NCBI GenBank assembly: GCA_943913335.1
Contig: CALTXS010000083.1
Location: 1 to 5,372, forward strand
From: an uncultured Lysobacter sp.
GTDB taxonomy: Bacteria; Pseudomonadota; Gammaproteobacteria; Xanthomonadales; Xanthomonadaceae
Length of the DNA: 5,372 bases
Direction of reading: 5' to 3'
In this document: positions 1-5,372 of the stretch, piece after piece
How the letters are laid out: each line of letters opens with the position of its first letter
How positions within the stretch are numbered: the stretch's first letter is position 1
Made by a program: the position numbers and the translations under genes
Notes under the pieces: generated by a model
Seen by the model: only the letters and a program-made list of their open reading frames with translations
Told to the model about the DNA's origin: nothing
Databases searched by the model: none

Positions 1-1
1 A

Positions 2-833
<832 letters not shown>

Positions 834-863
834 TTGCGCTGTATGCTGTATTCACATCTGATC

Positions 864-868
864 AAGGA
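864..868 (+). promoter_or_regulatory. Shine-Dalgarno AAGGA for the lipoprotein gene
   Basis: AAGGA lies 8 nt ahead of ATG 877, good spacing for ribosome binding. It supports this ATG as the true start and shows the gene can be translated independently of coaD, which ends 43 bases upstream. Confidence 0.7.
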
Positions 869-876
869 TTGCCCTA

Positions 877-1377
877 ATGAAACTGATTAAACCCCTGCTG
901 CTGGCAGCCGTCCTGACGGTTCCGGCATTGACCGCATGTAAGAAAGAAGATGCGGCCAAGACTGAACAGGCAGCAGCACCCGTGGTGGGCTCCGCCCCGA
1001 CCACCGAAGACGACACTGCTTGGGGCAATTACCTGACTTCCGTCGTCCGCGCGAATATGGAGGGTGTTGAGGGCACGCCGTTCGTGTATTACCTGCCGGG
1101 CCCGAGCTCTGCGGATTATGCAGGTGCCAAAGACCGTCTGCTGACCCAAGTCCAGAATGACGTCGCTCGTGGCGTGTTGCCAGGCAACATGCTGGCGTTC
1201 GCATCGCCGGATTCCAAGGCTGCTGCCGATATGGCTGCAGATGCCCTGGGTTATGCCGAGCCGAACTCCATGCGCGGCGTGACCGTCCTGTTCGTCGGTA
1301 AGCCTGCAGATCAGGGCGCCGTTAAGGCAGCTGCTGATAAGGCAGGCGCTACATTCAAGTTTATCGAAACTAAGTAA
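877..1377 (+). CDS. Small predicted outer-membrane lipoprotein of unknown function
   Basis: I do not recognise a named family for this 166-residue protein. What can be seen: a lipoprotein signal peptide with lysines at 2 and 5, a hydrophobic core at 7-17, and the lipobox L-T-A-C with acylated Cys21. Cys21 is the only cysteine. Lys22 follows it; with no Asp at +2, the Lol rule predicts sorting to the outer membrane, probably facing the periplasm. Residues 22-45 form a charged, Ala-rich linker. Residues 46-166 look like a small alternating alpha/beta domain: a strand around FVYYLP (69-74), an Ala-rich helix (residues about 130-145), a strand VTVLFVG, another Ala-rich helix and a final strand FKFIE. 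No catalytic motif is apparent. The gene has its own Shine-Dalgarno and is closed by a strong terminator about 40 bases downstream, so it probably ends the transcript that includes coaD or forms its own unit. Confidence 0.88.
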   Translation: MKLIKPLLLAAVLTVPALTACKKEDAAKTEQAAAPVVGSAPTTEDDTAWGNYLTSVVRANMEGVEGTPFVYYLPGPSSADYAGAKDRLLTQVQNDVARGVLPGNMLAFASPDSKAAADMAADALGYAEPNSMRGVTVLFVGKPADQGAVKAAADKAGATFKFIETK

Positions 1378-1418
1378 GCCAATCGGGAGCCTTAATCGGG
1401 CACCATTTGCTAAACTGG

Positions 1419-1452
1419 ATCGCGGCGAATCCCTGATTCGCCGCGATTTTTT
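1419..1452 (+). terminator. Strong intrinsic terminator after the lipoprotein gene
   Basis: A perfect 12-bp stem pairs ATCGCGGCGAAT (1419-1430) with ATTCGCCGCGAT (1436-1447) around the 5-nt loop CCCTG, and a run of six T residues occupies 1447-1452. This is a textbook Rho-independent terminator for plus-strand transcription. On the minus strand the hairpin is not followed by a T-run, so it acts in one direction. It separates the rsmD-coaD-lipoprotein block from the ferredoxin operon, although the ferredoxin ATG follows after only 14 nt. Confidence 0.93.
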
Positions 1453-1466
1453 ATTGTGCCGGACTG

Positions 1467-1751
1467 ATGTCACTCAAGATCAACGATTTGTGCGTCAATT
1501 GCGATGTCTGCGAGCCCGCCTGTCCAAACCAGGCAATCTCCATGGGCCCGGAGATCTACATCATTGATCCGGCGCGCTGCACAGAATGCGTCGGCCATTT
1601 TGATGAGCCGCAATGCGTCATGGTCTGCCCGGTCGAGTGCATCGATCCCGATCCTGACGTCGTCGAGACGCAGGAGCAACTGCTTTCCAAGCTGGAGCGC
1701 TTGCGCGAGCAGGGCATCGCCGCCGACCTGCAGACTACAAACTTTGCCTAA
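1467..1751 (+). CDS. yfhL: 2[4Fe-4S] ferredoxin, Alvin/YfhL type
   Basis: This 94-residue cytoplasmic electron carrier belongs to the Allochromatium vinosum (Alvin) / E. coli YfhL ferredoxin family. The first cluster motif is C-x2-C-x2-C-x3-C-P with Cys 9, 12, 15 and 19. The second is Cys 38 and 41, then an eight-residue spacer typical of the Alvin group, then Cys 50 and 54 followed by Pro. An extra Cys58 matches the ninth cysteine known from Alvin-type proteins. A charged C-terminal helix (about 68-85) is also characteristic. The start is fixed by alignment: the first cysteine is at residue 9, as in YfhL. No Shine-Dalgarno is visible, and the preceding 48 bases are mostly terminator hairpin. 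The gene commonly sits near coaD in gammaproteobacteria. Its redox partner is not evident here. The ggt start follows after 18 bases, suggesting co-transcription. Confidence 0.95.
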   Translation: MSLKINDLCVNCDVCEPACPNQAISMGPEIYIIDPARCTECVGHFDEPQCVMVCPVECIDPDPDVVETQEQLLSKLERLREQGIAADLQTTNFA

Positions 1752-1760
1752 CTGAACACC

Positions 1761-1764
1761 GGAG
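1761..1764 (+). promoter_or_regulatory. Shine-Dalgarno GGAG deciding the ggt start
   Basis: GGAG lies 5 nt upstream of ATG 1770. An in-frame GTG at 1764 would overlap this site, so the ATG is the better start. Confidence 0.65.
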
Positions 1765-1769
1765 TGCCC

Positions 1770-3560
1770 ATGCAAACCAATGCGCCGTTTCATTCCAAGC
1801 GGAGTTTCCATCCTTTGCAATTGGGTTTGAGCATCGCCTTAGGCATTGGCAGTGTGTTCATGGGTTCGGCATGGGCCAAAACACCCGGGGCCGTTTCGGC
1901 TGTACCTGTCGCAACGCAGCAAGTGGTAGCACCCAAGGGTGCGGTTGTCGCATCGGGACACCAGCTGGCGACCAATGCTGGCATCCAAATGCTGCGCATG
2001 GGCGGCAATGCGTTCGACGCGGCAGTGGCCGTGTCCTCGACCTTGAGCGTGGTTGAGCCTATTAGCTCCGGTATTGGTGGTGGTGGCTTCTTCCTGCTAC
2101 ACGACGCGCGCACCGGCAAAGATGTGTTTCTGGATGCACGGGAGACCTCGCCTGAATCTGCCACACCGGAACAGTTCCTTGATGCGCAAGGCAATCTGGA
2201 CATCAACAAATCGCAAAACGGCCCTTGGTCTGCGGGTATTCCCGGTTTACCGGCTGCATTGGTTCACCTCGCAGAACGTCACGGCCGATTGCCGCTGAAT
2301 GTGAGCCTGGCTCCTGCTATCCACATTGCGCGACAGGGTTTTCCCCTGTATGCACGCATGGTCAAAGGGTACGAGGAGCGCAAGGACGTCATGGACCGCT
2401 TCCCGGCGAGCAAGGCCCTGATGTGGCAGGACGGGGATGCCCCTGAAGTTGGCGAGTTGTTCAAACAACCGGATCTGGCCCGAACCCTGGAGCGACTCGC
2501 GGCCGGTGGTTACGATGGCTTCTACAAGGGCGAGACAGCGCAATTGCTGCTCAAGGCGGTTGCCGACGAGGGCGGTCGCTGGACGCCGCAGGAGCTCGGC
2601 AGCTATGCGGTCAAATTCCGTGAACCTCTGCGTTTTAACTACCGCAACTGGAGCGTCACGACAGCTCCGCCGCCATCGTCCGGTGGCATTGCAATGCAGG
2701 AGATTCTGCAGACGATTGACGGTGGTTGGAACTTGAATGCCATGAGTCGAGTTGAGCAGGTCCATCTGCTCACCGAGGCGATGCGTCGTGCTTATCGTGA
2801 TCGCACCATCTATCTGGGCGATCCGGACTTCGTCAAAGTGCCGATGGCTCGCCTGCAAAGCAAGGAATACGCTGCAGGTTTGCGTGCAACGATTCATCCG
2901 CAAAAGGCCACGCCATCGGATTTGCTGATCGGTCAACCCGCACCGCTGGAAGACGACGAGACGACGCACTTCTCCATTATCGATTCCGAAGGCAATCGCG
3001 TCGCTGCGACCCAAACCGTGAATTTGCTGTACGGCAGTGGCATGGTGGCTCCGGGTACCGGCGTTTTGCTCAACGATGAAATGGATGACTTTGCGCTCAA
3101 GCCCGGAACTCCGAATGCGTTTGGCGTGATGGGCTTTGAGGCCAACGCACCGAAGCCCGGCAAGCGCATGCTCAGTTCGATGTCGCCAACCTTTATCGAA
3201 TCACCGACCGATGTGGTTGCTCTGGGCGCACCGGGTGGCAGCCGCATCATCACTGAGGTGCTGCTTGGCATCATCGGCTACGACCAGGGTTTAAGTTCAC
3301 AGCAAGTCGCTGCCCTACCGCGCTTCCACCATCAGTGGCTGCCCGACACGATTTACGCCGAGCACAATACATTCTCGCCGCAGGAAATTGCAGATCTGGA
3401 AAAGATGGGGCACAAGGTCACCGTGCAGAAGACCTGGGGCAACCTGCAAACCGTGCGTTACCGCAAGACCGATGGCACAGTCGATGGCGGTACCGATCCG
3501 CGTAATCCCGTAGGCAGTGTTCAGACGCTGCGACGCGCGGTGATCAAGGTAGCCCGCTGA
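1770..3560 (+). CDS. ggt: Periplasmic gamma-glutamyltransferase (glutathione hydrolase)
   Basis: GGT cleaves the gamma-glutamyl bond of glutathione and its conjugates, transferring glutamate to water or to amino acids. The 596-residue proenzyme starts with a Sec signal peptide: basic residues around 10-14, a hydrophobic stretch 16-34 and A-W-A cleavage after 36, so it acts in the periplasm. It matures autocatalytically. The nucleophile is Thr398 in the DETTHFS motif, giving a large subunit of about 361 residues after signal removal and a small subunit of 199. Other active-site residues are present relative to E. coli: R124 (R114), N418 (N411), E437 (Q430), D440 (D433), S469-S470 in LSSMSP (S462-S463) and G489-G490 (G483-G484). 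The lid loop after MDDF is present, with F451 at the Tyr444 position. The protein contains no cysteine. An in-frame GTG two codons upstream is less likely as start. The stop overlaps the next ATG by one base. Confidence 0.96.
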   Translation: MQTNAPFHSKRSFHPLQLGLSIALGIGSVFMGSAWAKTPGAVSAVPVATQQVVAPKGAVVASGHQLATNAGIQMLRMGGNAFDAAVAVSSTLSVVEPISSGIGGGGFFLLHDARTGKDVFLDARETSPESATPEQFLDAQGNLDINKSQNGPWSAGIPGLPAALVHLAERHGRLPLNVSLAPAIHIARQGFPLYARMVKGYEERKDVMDRFPASKALMWQDGDAPEVGELFKQPDLARTLERLAAGGYDGFYKGETAQLLLKAVADEGGRWTPQELGSYAVKFREPLRFNYRNWSVTTAPPPSSGGIAMQEILQTIDGGWNLNAMSRVEQVHLLTEAMRRAYRDRTIYLGDPDFVKVPMARLQSKEYAAGLRATIHPQKATPSDLLIGQPAPLEDDETTHFSIIDSEGNRVAATQTVNLLYGSGMVAPGTGVLLNDEMDDFALKPGTPNAFGVMGFEANAPKPGKRMLSSMSPTFIESPTDVVALGAPGGSRIITEVLLGIIGYDQGLSSQQVAALPRFHHQWLPDTIYAEHNTFSPQEIADLEKMGHKVTVQKTWGNLQTVRYRKTDGTVDGGTDPRNPVGSVQTLRRAVIKVAR

Positions 3561-4441
3561 TGCGTCTGTACTCGCTACTTGGCAATTCACAGAAGCTCGA
3601 TGGCGGTGCCATGTTCGGCAACGCCCCCCGCGCCCTGTGGTCGCGCTGGTCGCATCCCGATGATGCCAACCGCATCGATCTGGCCTGTCGCGCCTTGCTG
3701 GTTCAGGACTTGGATGGCCGCACCGTTCTGTTCGAAGCCGGTATCGGTGCCTTCTTTGATCCCGCTCTACGTGAACGCTATGGCGTTATCGAGGATCGCC
3801 ACGTTCTAATCGATTCATTGGCTGCCATTGGCGTGAGTCCGAACGATATTGATGTCGTGGTGCTGTCGCATCTGCATTTTGACCATGCCGGCGGTTTGCT
3901 GCAGGCCTATGAGCCGGGTCGTACGCCGCAATTGGTCTTTGAGAATGCGAGTTACGTCGTTGGTGCGGAACACTGGCAACGCGCCACGCATCCGCATCCG
4001 CGCGATCGGGCCAGTTTTATTCCGGAACTTGCCGGGCTACTGGAAAGCACAGGCCGCCTGGAAAAGGTCGCAGGGGATTACTCGGAAACTTTAGGGCAAT
4101 CAGTTCGTTTTCATCACTCCGATGGCCACACGCCCGGTCTGCTGCTGGCAGAGATCCGCGGACGAGATGCCGATTCCGACTTGAACGGCGTGGTGTTTTG
4201 CGCCGATCTGATCCCGGGTGAGCCATGGGTGCACGTGCCCATCACGATGGGCTATGACCGCAATGCGGAACTCCTGATCGACGAGAAGCGAGTGTTTCTT
4301 GAAGACATGCAGGCACGCGACATCGGACTGTTCTTTACTCACGATCCGCAGACCGCGATGGGGCGCGTTGCTCGTGATGAAAAAGGCAAATTCGTTCTCA
4401 CGCATCGCTGGCCGCAGGTGCAGGCGCTGGAGCTGGCGTGA
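3560..4441 (+). CDS. Metallo-beta-lactamase-fold hydrolase, substrate unknown
   Basis: This 293-residue protein has the metal-binding signature of the metallo-beta-lactamase superfamily in full: H104-x-H106-x-D108-H109 in [11 protein letters not shown]190 in DGHTPG, D216 in FCADLIPG and H261 in FFTHDP. A dinuclear metal site, probably zinc, can therefore be formed. The strand that usually ends in D-T-G before this motif reads F-E-A-G (Glu59). No signal peptide is visible, so it should be cytoplasmic. The overall layout (LDGGAMFG near residues 13-20, GHTPG) is that of the single-domain group that includes lactonase-like hydrolases. No glyoxalase II C-terminal domain is recognised, and the substrate cannot be named from sequence. 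ATG 3560 overlaps the ggt TGA in TGATG, with AAGG at 3546-3549, so the two genes are probably translationally coupled. The stop overlaps the next gene by four bases. Confidence 0.9.
   Translation: MRLYSLLGNSQKLDGGAMFGNAPRALWSRWSHPDDANRIDLACRALLVQDLDGRTVLFEAGIGAFFDPALRERYGVIEDRHVLIDSLAAIGVSPNDIDVVVLSHLHFDHAGGLLQAYEPGRTPQLVFENASYVVGAEHWQRATHPHPRDRASFIPELAGLLESTGRLEKVAGDYSETLGQSVRFHHSDGHTPGLLLAEIRGRDADSDLNGVVFCADLIPGEPWVHVPITMGYDRNAELLIDEKRVFLEDMQARDIGLFFTHDPQTAMGRVARDEKGKFVLTHRWPQVQALELA
4429..4432 (+). promoter_or_regulatory. Shine-Dalgarno GGAG for the GTG start at 4438
   Basis: GGAG inside the end of the upstream hydrolase gene lies 5 nt before GTG 4438 and 11 nt before an alternative GTG at 4444. 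The spacing, and the GTGA overlap of start and stop codons, favour 4438. Confidence 0.6.
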
Positions 4442-5220
4442 GCGTGCACCGGCGCTTTGCCGCCATCGGGTTGGCATTGCTGTTTCTGATGACGACATCC
4501 GTCGGGCATGCACTTGCCGATGAGACGGATACCGCCGAGCGCCTGACCAACACCGAGCCCAAGACGATTCAGAGCCGGCAGACTCTTCGTGATCCGGAGA
4601 TTCGGGTCGAATCCCGCAAGCTGGGTCTGCGCCGTCAGGTCGAGATGCTGCAGTGGGAACGCGATGGCGACGGGTTTGTAAAAGTCTGGCGTGATGCTCC
4701 GGTGGTTAGCGGTGATGTACAGCACAGTAACCCGCCCATGCCTAAGTTGCAGAATGCAGTTTGGCTCGCCTCGGATGCCAACATTGATGGCCAGCAGGTT
4801 GATCCCGGTGTCCTGATGGCGCTAGGACAGTGGATCCGTGTGCGCCCGGGATTCTCGCGCGTACCGTTTCGCTGGTCGCGACGTTTTCAGCCCGATGGCG
4901 ACGGTCTGTCTGATAGCGATAATCCTCTGAATCCGCAGGTTGGCGATGTGCGCATGTTCTGGAGTGAACTGTTCGTGCCAACGCTGGAACGGCAGGTGAT
5001 TCTGGCCGACGGAAAGTGGCAGCTGCCGGGAACCGTCCAGCTCGATGAAGCCACAGTGCGGGCACTCAATCGGCAGTTGCAGGATGCGCAGCAGCGTAGA
5101 TCATTGCGCGATTTGTTGAGCCGCATGTGGACATTGGCAGCCTTCGGTTTGCTGACACTGCTGATCGTGGCGCGAGTCGTCCTGATTCGCAGAGCACGCC
5201 ATAACAAAGCCCGCGACTAG
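4438..5220 (+). CDS. TMEM43-like membrane-anchored periplasmic protein, short form
   Basis: The 260-residue product resembles the TMEM43/LUMA family, whose bacterial members have no established function. Features seen: an N-terminal signal or signal-anchor (basic 4-6, hydrophobic 7-20, possible A-L-A cleavage after 27); the family motif R-x-V-E-M-x-Q-W-E at 66-74; the N-P-P-M-P box at 98-102; and G-D-V-R at 169-172. One hydrophobic helix at about 231-250 is followed by a basic tail (RRARHNK), which places the C-terminus in the cytoplasm and residues 28-230 in the periplasm. Typical TMEM43 proteins are longer, with several C-terminal membrane helices; here only one remains. The frame after the TAG does not restore helices, so this looks like a natural short form and not a frameshift. 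An acidic D-G-D-G-L-S-D-S-D loop occurs at 153-161. The GTG start overlaps the upstream TGA in GTGA, making it the last gene of the operon. Confidence 0.8.
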   Translation: MSVHRRFAAIGLALLFLMTTSVGHALADETDTAERLTNTEPKTIQSRQTLRDPEIRVESRKLGLRRQVEMLQWERDGDGFVKVWRDAPVVSGDVQHSNPPMPKLQNAVWLASDANIDGQQVDPGVLMALGQWIRVRPGFSRVPFRWSRRFQPDGDGLSDSDNPLNPQVGDVRMFWSELFVPTLERQVILADGKWQLPGTVQLDEATVRALNRQLQDAQQRRSLRDLLSRMWTLAAFGLLTLLIVARVVLIRRARHNKARD

Positions 5221-5229
5221 CGCGGGCTT
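5207..5229. terminator. Convergent hairpin terminator containing the TAG stop codon
   Basis: AAGCCCGCG (5207-5215) pairs perfectly with CGCGGGCTT (5221-5229) around the loop ACTAG. The loop holds the TAG stop of the plus-strand gene. The plus-strand tail (CTTCTGAATC) is T-poor. On the minus strand the stem runs into TTTGTTAT, a better terminator tail for the aminotransferase-like gene. It probably serves both converging units, more efficiently for the minus strand. Confidence 0.75.
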
Positions 5230-5259
5230 CTGAATCGGCGAAAGAGCTCGGGTGGTTTA

Positions 5260-5372
5260 TTAGGCGACCTGACGCTCGCCGTCCGCACCGGCAACGGCGC
5301 CGGGGCCTTCGAGCAGTGCACGGCGAACCATGCCGACGATTAGATCGATCTCCGGCTCGGTGATCGTAAAGG
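5260..5372 (-). CDS. C-terminal end of a probable class-III PLP aminotransferase
   Basis: Only the last 36 residues lie in the window, read on the minus strand from base 5370 and ending in a double stop (TAATAA). The visible part starts FTITEPEIDLIV and continues with an amphipathic helix (GMVRRALLE), then a Gly/Ala-rich tail ending in RQVA. The pattern of a short strand, T-E-x-E-I-D and a final helix is typical of the C-terminus of fold-type I, class-III aminotransferases (aspartate aminotransferase family proteins, 4-aminobutyrate or putrescine aminotransferases). The PLP lysine and substrate residues are outside the window, so neither substrate nor gene name can be given. The gene converges on the operon from the left, and a shared hairpin terminator lies about 30 bases beyond its stop. 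Confidence 0.55.
   Translation of the reverse strand, partial: FTITEPEIDLIVGMVRRALLEGPGAVAGADGERQVA

Noticed and set aside
1381..1400. Direct repeat AATCGGG (1381-1387 and 1394-1400)
   Set aside because: Two short copies in an intergenic spacer are within chance, and no associated regulator or symmetry is visible.
874..1473. A 199-codon minus-strand open frame opposite the lipoprotein gene
   Set aside because: It is antisense to a gene with signal peptide, lipobox, ribosome site and terminator, crosses the terminator hairpin, and its translation shows no recognisable domain.
2247..3014. A 255-codon minus-strand open frame inside ggt
   Set aside because: It is a shadow of the GC-rich codon pattern of ggt, with no motif in its translation, and ggt itself is certain.
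5221..5340. Open plus-strand frame continuing after the TMEM43-like stop, possibly a missing tail
   Set aside because: The read-through sequence is hydrophilic without membrane helices and lies antisense to the aminotransferase-like gene, so it is not a lost C-terminus.

Overview
The window looks like chromosomal housekeeping DNA from a moderately GC-rich gammaproteobacterium. The order rsmD, coaD, Alvin/YfhL-type ferredoxin is typical of that class. An adjacent periplasmic gamma-glutamyltransferase and the codon style suggest the Xanthomonadales/Lysobacterales side, but this is inference from context and not a database result. No mobile element, CRISPR array, tRNA or rRNA is visible, and no gene-free stretch exceeds about 90 bases.

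Left part (1-1453, + strand): the 3' end of rsmD (16S rRNA guanine methyltransferase), then complete coaD (phosphopantetheine adenylyltransferase). A small outer-membrane-type lipoprotein of unknown function follows. A very clear intrinsic terminator with a 12-bp perfect stem and six T residues closes this block.

Middle part (1467-5220, + strand): four tightly packed genes that look like one operon. A 2[4Fe-4S] Alvin-type ferredoxin begins only 14 nt after the terminator T-run. After an 18-nt gap comes a periplasmic gamma-glutamyltransferase with complete catalytic residues. Its stop overlaps by 1 nt the start of a metallo-beta-lactamase-fold hydrolase with an intact dinuclear metal site. That gene overlaps by 4 nt a short, single-TM protein resembling TMEM43. 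Exported glutathione or gamma-glutamyl compounds are the only substrates the set clearly points to (through ggt). Roles for the hydrolase and the TMEM43-like protein are not known.

Right end: the TMEM43-like gene's TAG stop lies in the loop of a hairpin terminator that also serves a convergent minus-strand gene. Only the last 36 residues of that gene are in the window; they resemble the C-terminus of a class-III PLP aminotransferase.

The least described elements are the shortened TMEM43-like protein in a ggt/hydrolase operon, the unknown lipoprotein, and the terminator placed directly against the ferredoxin start codon.
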